DNA of 64,000 nucleotides from assembly GCA_932294295.1 (NCBI GenBank), contig OW028577.1:3686001-3750000 (forward strand), read 5' to 3'. Below, one piece after another: positions 11,940 through 24,975 of the stretch (position 1 is the stretch's first letter; each line of letters starts with the position of its first letter). The notes below the pieces were generated by a model, which saw only the letters and a list, made by a program, of their open reading frames with translations, searched no databases and had not been told where the DNA came from. The stretch is from Alitta virens. Lineage: Eukaryota; Annelida; Polychaeta; Phyllodocida; Nereididae. Made by a program: the position numbers and the translations under genes.

Positions 11940-12050
11940 TATCAGGGCTTTTTCATGTAATGCAAAACAGCGGGGGTAACAGAGTTTGAATCCATGCACC
12001 CTTTAGTAACTGCCATTGAAGGACTATGCTAACCACTTGTCCATCCAGGA
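11940..12050 (-). mobile_element. tRNA-like SINE fragment
   Basis: The reverse complement has an A-box-like GGACAAGTGGTTAGC and a B-box-like GGATTCAAACTC at normal tRNA spacing. A tRNA-derived SINE head is likely; no body family was assigned. Confidence 0.5.
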
Positions 12051-13137
12051 AAACCTTTTAAACTGATGCCCTCCTGATCTTTATATTTACCATATATTGC
12101 AGAATTATCACGTGAAATAGCGGGTGATACGGACTGGGTGGTCTGCATGTAATACCGCACGGAATGACGTTCATGTAATGCCCAAATAAGGAAGCTCAAG
12201 ACGTCGCTATTTCCAAATAAGGACGAAACGCGTACTGCCGTAAACATGCCGGCGCGACTATAGTTGATGTGACAGATTACAAACCTTGTATTATAAGAGT
12301 AAAATAATTTATACATAACAAAGTTTAAATTTTGAAAATCGGACCAAAACTGACAGACCTATCCAATAAAATATACGCGAAGCGAGGACGTTCATGACGC
12401 TGTTGACGCTGCATTCAGCAGTGTTCAGATTTAACGTATAACACTTATTGAATAATAGGTATACAGTAGAAATGCATTAATACTATTTGTGTAATCATAT
12501 AGAATAATGATAGCTTTGATGATGTTACGGGTATACTTACATTATGTAGATCTATATCTTAGTCTCTTCTGTGAAATTTGAGAATTAATTTGAGAATTAA
12601 TTTAAGGAGGATGATGAAATAATGGTAATAACTAAATTGCAAGATATTTGCATAACATGTTATTTTACGTACACGATAAAGTTGTTTTCAGAAAATGGGC
12701 TTTTCTGATAATGAAGATTAATATCTCATAAAAAAAGTCAACACTTCCATTTGCTGTAAGGATATTTGCTACAATTTTGCTGTCTCTCAATGAAGAAAAT
12801 TGCCTCTCAGAAAATTAAATATTGGATGAAATAAAAATTAATATTAGCTTCTTCTCAATCATGACCAATTACCAAAACGTCATTATCAAATCAAGTCTTT
12901 TGTCTAATATTTTTGCCTCAATGTCGTTGCAAATTCCTGCTGAGAAGCCCGTTTGTAATGAGCGGTTTGGTTCGTAATAAGAGTAATTAAGAGCAGACTT
13001 CAAACAAACAAACTAGAAAGGAGGGTTTTTGATGTTAGACTGTGTTGCATGCAGGCATTCTTCGTAAATAATTCCTTCACCAGAAAGTTGATTGGTCCAT
13101 ATGAATGCCAAGCAGTTGATTGCTACCTCGGCTGTTT
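12051..13137. other. noncoding sequence, nothing recognised
   Basis: AT-rich; one 95-codon open frame at 12029-12316 on the minus strand has no splice context or recognisable motif and is taken as chance. Confidence 0.45.
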
Positions 13138-13735
13138 ATGAGCCAAATACTATGGATGGGTTCAAAGCCCACTCCCTGCACTGTTTATAAGCCATAATTA
13201 TCTCAGTCCCTGTCCGATCACATGGGATGTACTCATCATCTCATACATGGCAGTAACTGTGGATGGGTTCAAAGCCCACTCCCTGCACTGTTTATAAGCC
13301 ATAATTATCTCAATCCCTGTCTGATCACATGGGATGTACTCATCATCTCATACATGGCAGTAACTGTGGATGGGTTCAAAGCCCACTCCCTGCACTGTTT
13401 ATAAGCCATAATTATCTCAATCCCTGTCTGATCACATTGGATGTACTCATCATCTCATACATGGCAGTAACTGTGGATGGGTTCAAAGCCCACTCCCTGC
13501 ACTGTTTATAAGCCATAATTATCTCAATCCCTGTCCGATCACATGGGATGTACTCATGATATCATACAGGGCAGTAACTATGGATGGGTTCAAAGCCCAC
13601 TCCCTGCACTGTTTATAAGCCATAATTATCTCAGTCCCTGTCCGATCACATTGGATGTACTCATCATCTCATACATGGCAGTAACTGCGCATGGGTTTAA
13701 AGCCCACTCCCTGCTATGTTTATGAACCACATCCT
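13138..13735. repeat. 107-bp tandem repeat, about 5.6 copies
   Basis: Units share GGATGGGTTCAAAGCCCACT, TTTATAAGCCATAATTATCT and CATACATGGCAGTAACT. The word GGATGGGTTC recurs at 107-base spacing from about 13154. The last copy is the most diverged. The 60-codon frames in successive units simply restart every 107 bases. Confidence 0.92.
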
Positions 13736-13849
13736 TGTCCCATCATTAGAGATGCATTGTATTGATCATCTCACTCTTCACTGCTGTATTAAATGTCAGC
13801 GGTTACCTGTGGGTGGTTAGAAGGAAGTTTTGCATTTACATCCTTTTTT

Positions 13850-13967
13850 TGTGCCACGAGGGCTAATTAAGACAGGCAGGTGCCATGGCAATGAGTTGAA
13901 GACTGAAACTGCATCAATCTGGTACGTCCAGGACCCAGGGGGAAGTGCTGTCCCCCCCCCCCCCACC
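13850..13967 (-). repeat. SINE family I fragment next to a poly-C run
   Basis: GGGCTAATTAAGACAGGCAG and GCCATGGCAATGAG are the reverse complement of the family I SINE body at 11.1 kb. A run of about 15 C residues follows at 13952-13966. The tRNA-like head is degraded. Confidence 0.55.
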
Positions 13968-15756
13968 CTGCTCCATTTTTTGTTGTTTTTTGTTGTTGGT
14001 AGACATATCATATTATCTGAGTTGCTTTTACGTTACATCCTTATCGTTCTACCACGCACAGAGAGAATCAGTTTATACGTCCATTACAAGAGGACTGATT
14101 CAGGGAGGTTGTCTTTCAGCTGTACATAATACTTTTCCACGAATCTATGTGTCAGCTACACAAAAAGCGGTCATGCTGCATGTTATGAGCACATTTCATT
14201 CTTTCTGTTTTTGAGCATGACTACTTTTCCAGTTGCATGCAAGCCATTGAACTTGTTTGGGTGTGGTCTTTTATGGAGGGTGGAGTAAATTTAAAAAGCA
14301 TAAAAAAGGACAAAAGACTTTGTTTCTCTGTTTTTATGTTCAATTAGGTTAGATTGATGGATTTACACTTGGTTTTTTAGTGTGGTTGACAGTATAATTA
14401 ATTTTAAAAAAGTCCAATAATGTCCTGCTTGTTAAAAAAGGATTAAATGCAATTGAACCCCTTCTTAAGATTACCCTGACATTAAGACCACTTCCCAGGC
14501 AAGGCCAATGAACCTTGAACCAATTTTAACAATAATATACGTCATTAGGAAATGAACATCATCTTAAAAGTCATGTAAATACCCCACAATCAAGAACAGA
14601 TTGTTACATTCATGCCACAGCATTTGACTGATGTTGTCACAATGTAATATCTTGACAACATTCAATTTTGTAGAACACATAGTCACAAGGTGATACCATA
14701 GAATCCTAGAATATTTTGAGATAATATTCCCCAAAGATATGACCAAGATATCGACACAACATTTGAAGTATCATGTTAACTAACATTATGTCAATATATG
14801 GAGAACATGTTAACCCTATAAATGACTATGAAGTAAGAAGGCAACACGTGATTGAGTGTGGACCAAATAAGCCATTTCGTGAAGGCGAATACTGCCTAAG
14901 CCCTGGACAGCCCTTCTTATGGACTTAGACACCAAGGCCATGATTGGCTAATGAGAATACCTGCGGCGCCCGGAAGCCAGGAATAAATTATATTTATCAC
15001 TTAATGAAAATGCGGACCCTAGAAAACCCTGCAGAAATACTATAACTGATATGACCAAATAAATATGTCAAAATAATTTCACCATGTTAAATACACTGTA
15101 AAATATTGCAGTGACATCCCTACAATATTTTTTTGTATCATTTTTGATAAATCCCAACATGCCGTGTACAATTTGTTGAAAACCTTTTGTGTTTGTAAGG
15201 TATTAGAATTACTTCTAAAGTAAGGTCACTGAATTATTCATATTGTAAGTAAACAACAGAAGCACATGTAATTTCCGACATGCTGTTTCCATACCCAAGC
15301 AAATATTTGTGAACTCCTTACATTATTGAAAAGAATTTATCCATATACAGCACACAGCAATAGTCATGGTGTTGAAGGATCTCATGGTCATACCTTAAAG
15401 TGATTACTTTATGAATATGCGTAATAATCACTTATGGAGCTACTTTTAAGAACAGTTAATTTGAGCTGGGAAAACTTCGTTGTAACGAGCTGTAACATAA
15501 AAATATTCTCCACATATAGCTGTTGTGGGATAATCAGAATGCTTCATTGTCATCCACCATGGTTTTATAACAGTTGCCAAGTATGTTGGATGTCTGTGGT
15601 TTATATTGGATGGATGCCGTGTATGTTGTACAATGTGGAGAATATAAGCAATGATGAATGGTGTGCCGTTCAACATATAGTTGTGTAATAATATTTCCGA
15701 ATGTTGGACACCTCGCCATCCAATATTGTTTTATTATGTATTTTGAGATATATGTA
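13968..15756. other. noncoding sequence, nothing recognised
   Basis: No exon or complete repeat. At 14478-14500 there is a single TTAAGACCAC-type word that recurs elsewhere in the window, possibly a relic of a DNA element. Confidence 0.45.
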
Positions 15757-15835
15757 ACATGGTGTGGACTCCAAGCTTTATTGTCTCATCATTACATCTG
15801 CCTCCGAAAGCTGGTAACATGAGGTGGCGAGGGTA
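15757..15835 (+). repeat. SINE family II 3' tail
   Basis: GGTGTGGACTCCAAGCTTTA followed by TCTCATCATTACATCTGCCT matches the conserved tail of the full SINE at 31785-32075. There is no tRNA-like head. Confidence 0.6.
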
Positions 15836-15886
15836 CTATTGATACAAGACAATGTAGTATTCTGGGGAATACAAAAATAAAAAACA

Positions 15887-16289
15887 TACTCTAGTAGGTT
15901 AATGCTGTTTGGAGGCCCCAGGAGACCAATGGGAGGTTGTCATAATTGACCTCCTGAAAACATTAAATATGTGTCTTATATATTAAAATGCTTATTTTAT
16001 CTTTTAGCACAGTTACTGAAGAATAAAATTAGCATTTTTTGATCTATAGGTCTAGGGTCTTTTTTTTAAGTAATAATTTCTAATTTTACTCATTTTACCC
16101 CAAAATGGCTTGAGGCCTTCTTTAAAAAATCATCTTTTTAAAAAAAATTGTATTCTTCAGTAACTGTGCTTAAAGATAAACCAAGCGTTATAATATATAA
16201 GACACATATCTAATGTTTTCAGAAGGTCAATTATGACAACCTCCCATGGGTTTCCTGGGGCCTCCAAACAGCATTAACCTACTAGAGTA
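15887..16289. mobile_element. MITE with about 145-bp inverted repeats and TA target duplication
   Basis: The left end CTCTAGTAGGTTAATGCTG matches the reverse complement of the right end, and pairing continues through AACCTCCCA, TCAATTATGACAA and CAGTTACTGAAGAAT, leaving a loop of about 110 bases. TA lies at both outer edges (15887-15888 and 16288-16289), the duplication expected for Tc1/mariner-type insertion. No transposase reading frame is present. Confidence 0.85.
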
Positions 16290-17348
16290 TCCTTAAATGT
16301 TGTTTTATTTAAGGCAGCTGTTTTGCTTTCTTAAATATGAGAGTAATCAAAAAACAAATTTGTCCTAAATTTCCTATAATTACACGTGATTATTTAGAAT
16401 GACTATGGAATTAAAGAGACCGAATCAATTAAGGAGTTAAGAATGTCTAAAAGAAGCCCTTAAATTGAAGAAAAATATTTAATTACATGTAATATCCTTA
16501 TCTTGATGGGGTTTTTTAAACATAAAACGTCCATTTTAGACCAATCCCATTTTTATCCTAAGTATACTCCTGCCATTGTATTTGACCTCACAATTAAGAC
16601 CACCTCACCAATAAGACCAGTTGAATACGTTCTATGGCATATTCTGCATGTTTCCTCATTCTATTGATTCAAAATATTCCAAGATTTATTTAGATGGCAC
16701 AAGACTTACATAGGAAATTCATAGGTAACATTTCCCCCATAATAATTCTGTTTGCGCATATTTTGTGGGAATAGCGAGCAGTCTATGCTCGCTTGAAGTA
16801 GGCCCACTGGCTGTTGACATTTGGTATTAAGTTTGTTTACGATGCAAATAGCAGGATATTTTGATCCAAAAATATATGCATTGGAAAGGGTTTTCTGTTT
16901 TTGCAATGTATAAATCGGTTTTGTCGACAATTCCACACTGAAAAGAAAACAGTATTTGGTGTATGTGAAATATAAATATAAGAAAAATGCATCTTGAAGC
17001 TTTAAATTATAAAAATGTAAAGGACGTGTCTCTTATGGGCAAAACAACAAGATTATGCTCACTTAATCAACAATATCCAAATAACGTTATAAATGAAACT
17101 CATCTACATGTAATCTACATTATTTGAATTGTAACTTTGAACCCACAATCAGTTACACAAAAAACAACACTTAGCACTTAAACCATGACACCACGAAGCT
17201 CTTATATATAAAATGAAGAAATGATGTCAGTGTATAACATACAGAGTACTGCAGATAAGCAATGATAAGTAATCATTTTGTCAGACAAGGCTGTCATCTG
17301 CAGAAGTGATGCTTAAGGGACAAATATAATCACTGACATTGTGTCCTG
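16290..17348. other. noncoding sequence, nothing recognised
   Basis: AT-rich. The only recurring word is TTAAGACCACCTCACCAATA near 16594-16613. Confidence 0.45.
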
Positions 17349-18156
17349 GGAGTTCTTGTAACATCTATCTTATCTTATCTATCGATTTTATCTTATCTTA
17401 TATTATCTTATCTTATCTTATCTTATCTATCTATCTTATCTATATATCTTATCTTATCTGTCCATCTTATCTGTCCATCTTATCTATCTATCTTATCTAT
17501 CTATCTCATCTATCCATCTTATCTTATCTATCTATCTTATCTGATCTATCTATCTTATCTATCTATCTATCTGATCTATCTATCTTATCTGATCTATCTA
17601 TCTTATCAATCTATCTATCTTATCAATCTATCTATCTATCTTATCTGATCTATCTATCTTATCTATCTATATAGCTATCTATCTTATCCATCTATCTTAT
17701 CTTATCTATATATCTTATCTATCTATCTCTATATATATTATCTATCCATCTTATCTTATCTTATCTTATCTGATCTATCTTATCTATCTAATCTATCTGA
17801 TCTATCTGATCTATCTTATCTATCTATCTATATATCGTATCTGTCCATCTTATCTTATCTTATCTATCTTATCTTATCTATCTATCTTATCTGATCTATC
17901 TATCTGATCTATCTGATCTATCTGATCTATCTATCTATCTATCTATCTATCTGATCTATCTGATCTATCTATCTTATCTATCTTAAATATCCATCTTATC
18001 TATCTTATCTTATCTGATCTATCTATCTTATCTAGCTATCTTATCTTATCTATCTATCCATCTTATCTATCGATCTTATCTTATCTATCTTATCTTATCT
18101 GATCGATCTGATCTATCTATCTATCTTATCTTATCTTATCTATCTATCTATCTATC

Positions 18157-18220
<64 letters not shown>

Positions 18221-18358
18221 ATATCTTATCTATCTATATACCTTATCTATCTATATATCTATCTTATCTATAAATATATCAATATATCTATCCATCTTAT
18301 CTTATCTATCCATCTTATCTTTCCATCTTATCTTATCTTATCTTATCTTATCTTATCT

Positions 18359-18389
<31 letters not shown>

Positions 18390-18424
18390 TCTATCTACCT
18401 ATCTATCTATCTATCTATCTATCT
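17349..18424. repeat. 1.1-kb TATC/TTATC (GATA) satellite
   Basis: Almost uninterrupted TATC, TTATC and TGATC words; on the other strand this is GATA/GATAA. A cleaner TATC run lies at about 18140-18220 and a pure TTATC run at about 18328-18386. The long open frame through part of it has no stops only because of its composition. Confidence 0.97.
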
Positions 18425-20577
18425 GGAAAATAATTGACTAACCTGTTGGATAACCCAGAATGACTTGTTATATAGCTAGTATGGCGAAACTAGACTGTCC
18501 ATTAGATTTAATTATCCAACTAGATCAGTCAGGCAGAAAAATTCTTGCTTACTGGGCAAATCTAGTTGGGCCAATCAAAGCACGGGGTGGTCACAACATT
18601 AGAAAGTTTGGAGACAATTTTGCAAACACAACATAATCTCAGGGAAAAACAACAACAACAAAAAAAAAAAAACGCAATATATTAGGAAAACATGGCTGGA
18701 ATATATAGGTATTTGTGTGTACAGTTTTTTTTATTAAACCTGTTTTAACGTTGTAGGCACGTAATGGTAACATCCCAAAATGGCTGATACTAAATGTTTT
18801 CTAGTATCGGTTTTAGATCACACAATTACAGTTCTCTGTTAAAAAAAATCTGAAATTTGGTGAATATTTTCATTAGCAGTGCAAGAAGAGCAAATAAGAA
18901 CAAATTCTTGTTGAATTCAGATCAAACGTTCATAACACATTCAGTCAACGGTGACGGTGACTTTAGCTGCAGCCTGCATCAAATTAATCTTGCCTTGATT
19001 GTTTTCCATGCTTTTAAGAGACTAAACAATAATTAATTTTTTGAACTAAATTTTTGTCACACACTCAGCTATGGAAAGTAAATAAATTAAAGAAAAAAAA
19101 AGAATTAATTTTTGGGGCGCAGATCTTAATATCTTGCTTAATGAAATTAACTTTAAGTTTAATATATTGATAAAGAAAAATATTTGCCATGATGTGTATA
19201 ATTTATACAGATTTAGATACATTTATTTGCAATTTACATTAAAAAAACAATGGGCATTAAAATAACAACAATTAAATTACATTAAGGTAAGAGATCCCAC
19301 TCAGAAAAATACAGTATATCATTATAGAAATTTAGTCAAACCAAATGCTTTTAAAATTATATTATAATAGTATGTATTAATGTAGTTTTTTGTGTAAAAT
19401 TGTATTCAGTAATATGTAATTCATCCTTAAGAAAAATAACCTCAAGAAATCGTGCAGAGAATACAAGAATTTGGTCACATTCTGAAATTGCAATTCGTCC
19501 ACAGCTGTTTGATATGAAAAACTTAAGCTCATTCAAAGTTATTTATTGGCCATAAATTTTGGCATTTTCAAATGAAGTGGCAAAGATTATTTTAGTTTTT
19601 TTAATTATGTTCAACTTAAAATTGTCACAAGTGCGCAGAAGTAATTTTTGCACAGTAAATGACAGCCAAACATTGTCTCAATGGTCTGTTTAATCGTTAG
19701 AGAATGTTATAAAACTGTGATTTAATACCCAATTATATTAAAACTTTTAACATTAAGACCACCTCATTATTAAGACCGTATTATTTGTGTATAGTATAAC
19801 GTTTAAATGAAGTGAACATTTATTAATATTCCATAAGTCTAAATGATATATCGGTTAAAGTTTTTTAAATGCACATCCCTAACATGTTTGAGGACTTGTT
19901 GGGCCTGTATAATGGGGTGGGGGCATCAAAGAAAAATATATCCAAATCAATATTATGCTGTGCTGTCACTACCAGCATTTCGACTGCAGGCATATGGTCC
20001 TTTTAAGCTCTTCTAATTAATACTGTTAAAAGATATTCCTATATCTGCACAAAAATACATGGTTTCATGTACTTGATAAAATAGTTATTCTTTGCAGTTG
20101 ATAACATTTAACTTGAATTTCAAAGCGGTATTTCTTCTTTCTGTTAATTTCGACAGAAATAAACAAAACCTTGGTCTTAAGGCGACTTCCTTAAGTAATT
20201 TAATTGACTGGCAATTAATTGACTGCCTATAAAGTCTCGCGTATGCCTTAAGAAAAGTGTCTGCAGATTGTTTTGATTCTTAATTACATTTTCAATATTT
20301 CATTGTTTTTGTAGACACAAATCAATATGAAAATATTGTCTTAAGCGTGAGTTTATTGAAAAAACTGAAAACTGAACTTACAGTTGTCTTAAAAGTTTTC
20401 AATGCCTGGAAATGATGGAATAGAAATCTACTGTATAGGGCCACACCTACAGTATAGAATTCAAATGGGAAGAACTGAGCTATGTAATTGACTTCTGAAA
20501 GACGTAAGATAGCTGAAATTGGTCTGTCCAAAAAAATGTCTGTAGAGATATCTGAAATTCATTGAAAGTCGCTCCTA
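18425..20577. other. AT-rich noncoding sequence
   Basis: No exon or complete repeat found. ATTAAGACCACCTCATTATT near 19752-19771 is another copy of the recurring TTAAGACCACC word. Confidence 0.45.
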
Positions 20578-20854
20578 CAGTTAGTTTAATTAAAAACGGC
20601 CCTTCAAATTGAAACTAGACAAATCTGTCATAGCTGGCAACTCAAAATTGGATCTAAAAGTAATATTTATAATATATTAGATTTATTTCTTGAATGTGCC
20701 AGTGTTTACACTTTTCTTGATAAATGTAAGCTGACTATTAGCTGAAGAAGTGGACAGAAGCAGCTGGCTTTAGCATGTTTAGACCATGGACCACAGCCAG
20801 AAACGGGTCGCTACAGACAGCTAGAGTCGAATGTATTTTATGAAACTAACTGTA
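20578..20854 (-). mobile_element. diverged MITE with TACAGTTAGTTT ends
   Basis: Starts TACAGTTAGTTTAATTAAAAAC and ends TGAAACTAACTGTA, an inverted repeat. The inside (CTGACTATTAGCTGAAGAAG, CAGCTGGCTTTAGC, CTACAGACAGCTAGAGT) is the reverse complement of the copies at 30.1 and 35.0 kb. Confidence 0.7.
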
Positions 20855-21779
20855 TGTTGAAACGGTTTAAAACAAATGTCACTGAAATATATCGTTCTTT
20901 ACTTTGATATTCTAATTGAAATATTGGCTGTGCGTATGTCTTAAAATTATGCTTTATTTCTAATGAATTACATTATAATAATAATAATAATAGTAATTTA
21001 TCACCAGCGCAGAAAAAAAAAAAATAATAAATAAATTTGTACATTCCGCCTACATAATATTATAATAAAGAAATTGTGTATTAAATCAAAATTTGACAAA
21101 ACAACACTGTTATTATATTATTTTGCGCAGTAAACGGTAAAATTAAATGATTTATTATTATAATATTCCATTCTTAGTATCTCTTGATTAATTTCAAAAT
21201 TGGAAAGGAGGCAATTTCCTCTGGTATCATTAAGTATTAATTTTCTGTTTGCTTTTTTATTTACCAGTGATTGGAAGGGATTCCATTTTCATTATTCCTT
21301 CATCTTGTATGTGTATTTGTTCACGAATTTGTGATAAAAAAAACCCCCTATTAGGTCATCAACCTTTCTATGAGAACTGCTCATAAGGCATGTAGGTGCC
21401 TTAAATGGAACCCTTCTGCAGAGCCCGGATGAATAGGGGTAGATGACCCATATAATTTGGCTATTTGACGTTATCAATAGAACTGTACTAATTTGAGGTT
21501 CATAGATTTCTATGCTGTCCATATTAGAAGTTCGAATCACGACGCATGGGGTAGTTTTAGTCACCTTACTTGACAGAAATGTTAGCTATAAGCCAGATCC
21601 CAACTTTTAGGCTGATTGATAATTTTTTATTATTTTTTGTTAGTTTTTGTTATTAGTTTAAAGTTTACTAATTTTGTAATGGCAACGTTTTCACCTTTTC
21701 GCCCTCATTTCCATTTGTCATAGTCACAGACATCTAAGAGTATCCGTCAAAGCTATCACAGAGGTAATATCAGTGATTG
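20855..21779. other. noncoding sequence, nothing recognised
   Basis: AT-rich with an ATA/ATT trinucleotide-rich patch at 20975-21070. No gene seen. Confidence 0.45.
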
Positions 21780-21860
21780 TAGCTCAGTCGGGAGCAGAGT
21801 CCACTCCTCGCCATTTCATCATTACATCTGCCTCTGGCGGTTGATCTGTGACTATGCTTC
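21780..21860 (+). repeat. SINE family II 3' tail
   Basis: GAGTCCACTCC, then TTTCATCATTACATCTGCCT and CTGGCGGTTGATCTGTGAC match the conserved tail of family II SINEs. GTAGCTCAGTCGGGAGCAGAG just before it resembles a tRNA A-box region, so this could be an internally deleted copy. Confidence 0.5.
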
Positions 21861-22434
21861 AGAGAACTGCAAAATGAAACATTTGTGTTTGCCTTCAATT
21901 GATCTATCTGCAAAGATATTGTAAAATTTATGTAAACTATCCGAGTTTCTTTGCCCGTTTTAAACAAGAATATATTTGCATTACTAAATTAAAGAAGTTA
22001 TTTCTTTTACTGCAAAAAGGAACTTCCTGGAATAACAGGATTTGTTTTCTTCTTTTATTGTCACAAGTTGCCACTCTACACATATATGAAGAAACATCAT
22101 CAAGGAATATTGTTAAATTCGTCTCTTTTTGTCTGATGTGCACGACTTGGAAATGTAAAACGCCATGTATTAGACATGAACATTTCTGCAACTTGTCCAA
22201 ATATTTCATATATTCAATCAGAATCATTGTATGGTACTGCATTGTATTGTATTATTATTTAATATGAAGTTTCATTGTATAGATGAAATTTAGTTCATAA
22301 ATCGAACCCCAGACTGAAATCATACCCAACTGAGCAGTGAACACTATTTTCAATGTTTTGTTGCGTTCAATTTCATAACCATGATAGGTATATATTATGA
22401 TTTGGCATGTACATCTTTATGTATATGTCTGGTA
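21861..22434. other. noncoding sequence, nothing recognised
   Basis: A pair of overlapping opposite-strand open frames of 101 and 122 codons (21899-22267) has no splice context or motif, so I do not call a gene. Confidence 0.4.
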
Positions 22435-22800
22435 ACATGGCTCAATGTTGGCTCAATGTTGTTTCAATGTTGGTACAATGAAGGCTCAATGTTGGTTCAA
22501 TTCTGGTTCAATGAAGGCTCAATGTTAACTCAAGTTTGACTCAATGTTGACTCAATGTTGGCTCAAGTTTGGCTCAATGTTGACTCAATGTTTGCTCAAT
22601 GTTGACTCAATGATGGCTCAATGTGGGCTCAATGTTGACTCAATGTTTGCTCAAGTTTGACTCTATGATGGCTCAATGTGGGCTCAATGTTGACTCAATG
22701 TTTGCTCAATGTTGACTCAATGTGGGCTCAATGTTGACTCAATGTTTGCCCAATGTCAACTCAATGTAAACTCAACGTGGCTCAATGTTGGCTCTGGGTT
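22435..22800. repeat. CTCAATGTTGG-type 12-bp minisatellite
   Basis: About thirty imperfect units of the form GGCTCAATGTTG / GACTCAATGTTT with CAAGTTT and CAATGAAG variants. The text after it (TGCACTATCTGGCCCAATAT) resembles a MITE end, suggesting expansion inside an element of the CAATGTTGG class. Confidence 0.88.
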
Positions 22801-23558
22801 TGCACTATCTGGCCCAATATTACCCTAATGCATGCTATCATAGGTGGTCTGATTCTGACAGAAGCGTTCTTCTGTGTCCTTCATTAACCATACAGCGATC
22901 AAAATTACTGCACAGTGACAGCACCATGAACTGACTTTTCTGAACTTTGTGACTGTATCAATGATTGCCCTCTGTCACACACAACTGTCGTTTCCAGAAG
23001 TTGCTGACTGCTCCTAAAAGCAATATGTAATTCTCTCTTGTGCAAATGAAAAGTACATATTTCCAGCAACATTGTGTGTCCTAAGTCAGCAGAACACGTT
23101 CATTGTGTATACTGAGTAATCATGAAGCATCGCAGTATTTCGTCCTTTTTCGTGTCCAGTCAGGGGGAAAAAAAAAAAAAGTATTTTGATATGAGGCTCA
23201 CACACCATATTCAATGCTTGACCAATATGTCAGGATTGGGCAGACAATTTTGGTGCAAACGTTTTCATCACTTCACAATTTGACATGGGGGCAAACAATT
23301 TAATATTAACAAAGGTAACCAGCTACAGACATATTAAATAGGATACAAAAAACAATACAGAAACAACTTATCTAATGTAAGAATGAAATATAAAAGAAAA
23401 ATAAGCTCTCCATAATGAAGAACTGAAATTTTCCTAGGTAACATCCAAAATTGGCGCAGTATTCGGCTAGCAACGCAGTCTGTGTTGGTCTTCATTGTGC
23501 GTCAGCCTGTTGTAGGCCCAGTGACAACCCTATCGGCTATAGCAATTTCGCCACAGTT
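22801..23558. other. noncoding sequence, nothing recognised
   Basis: No gene or complete repeat seen. Confidence 0.4.
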
Positions 23559-24012
23559 TCCCAGATAACATACCAGCCAACATCAGCCGATGTTGGACCA
23601 ACATTGATCATGTCGACACAATGTTGGTCCGATGTTGGTTGGCCTGATGTTGGCCCAATGTTGGTCCAATGTTGGTCCGACATTGCCCACACAGGGCCAA
23701 GGTCAATACGATGTCAAGTGCTATCTGGGTTAGGCCTATCCTGGTTGTTCAAGCCTTCCCAGATGATATTCCAAATCGAGACAACATCATTTCAATATCG
23801 GCCACCATTGGGAAAACATCGTATCAACATCGCTGCCGCTGTGCTGATGGTGATCCGATCTAGCAGGTTTTGCCAAGTTTAGTCGCACCCTATATTTGTA
23901 ATTGCATAAACCAGGCTTTTTATGCAGATGTTGTGTCGATAGTGGGCCGAAATGGAGCTGACAGGCAACGCTGGGCCAAATTAGAGCCAAATCGAAATGC
24001 TAGCTATCTGGG
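23559..24012. mobile_element. two MITEs of the CCCAGATAGC / CAATGTTGG class
   Basis: The first runs from CCCAGATAACATACCAGCC (about 23560) to GTGCTATCTGGG (about 23728), with an interior of GATGTTGG and CAATGTTGGTCC words. The second runs from CCCAGATGATATTCCAAATC (about 23758) to AATGCTAGCTATCTGGG (24012), with an interior like the 10-kb copies (CATTTCAATATCGGCCAC). The ends are imperfect inverted repeats. Confidence 0.7.
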
Positions 24013-24975
24013 AGCACTCTGAAATCAAGAACTGTTTGCGGTTTGCCTAGAAAAACTCTTCCGGATGTAATTTCATTATTTGTCAGTAATTTCCTGGCTG
24101 TGTCTTAAGAGCAGTGGCCAGGATTGTTTTGATTTTTAATTACACTCTGAGAATGGAGTCAATATCGCATCTATAGAAATGTACTGAGGGTATTCAATGA
24201 GTCATTGTGACTTCAATACATAGTAAAACTGCCCTTGAAGAGTCATTGAAGACCATTTTCAGTCACGTACACTGGTCTTAATATCTTAATTTTCAGAGTT
24301 AAAATGACCATAAATAATGGAAAGAGACTATGATTCAACATTCCGTGATTTTAATAATGATGTGGTCTTAATGGTGAGGTGGTCTAAAAGCAGAATTTTA
24401 CTGTAAGGTCTTCATCATCTCCTATATTGCTGAGAATCAAATGTGATTGTTAGATTAAATGGAAGTACAGTATACATGTAGGCCTACATGCAAGCAGTCA
24501 TACAGTCTGGGCACTTAATGTTTAATAGGGACACACATAACAAGTGGGCGCCGTCCTTTTCCAAAGGCCTTATGGATATTTCATTACGCCCATTATCTAA
24601 TTCCTTGTGTACACTTATTTTCCATGTATAAATTTACATCTTCTAGATCTAGATCTCACTTATTTACTTGATTGTACATTTCATTTACATCTTGTTTTTT
24701 CATAGTCTAGACATTTTTACTTAAACACTTTTTGTTCTCTACCAACATCTTCATATTTACTTTTCATTGTGTTACTTAACATATTTTGTCTTCTTATACT
24801 TGTATATTCTATGTCAACTTAATTTTAATCATTAAATATATAATTAACAACCCAAAAACTTGTTTATTTGCTTGTTTGCAATTATATTAATAGCGACGAT
24901 GTTATAAGTGTTAATCAAGTTGAAGACATTGATAAAATCTAGTTGAAAGTGATGGTGAAGTGGTTTCAATTGTGT
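24013..24975. other. noncoding sequence
   Basis: No gene seen. GTGGTCTTAATGGTGAGGTGGTC near 24362 is an inverted copy of the recurring TTAAGACCACC word, and the text at 24060-24150 resembles 20150-20290. Confidence 0.4.

Noticed and set aside
13222..13725. Repeated 60-codon frames as a possible multi-copy peptide
   Set aside because: The 107-bp period is not divisible by three, so the frame restarts in each unit and cannot encode one repeat protein.
13138..13735. CRISPR-like array
   Set aside because: Repeats are contiguous with no unique spacers, and the genome is eukaryotic.
17339..17674. Ile/Tyr/Ser-rich reading frame
   Set aside because: Translation of the GATA satellite.
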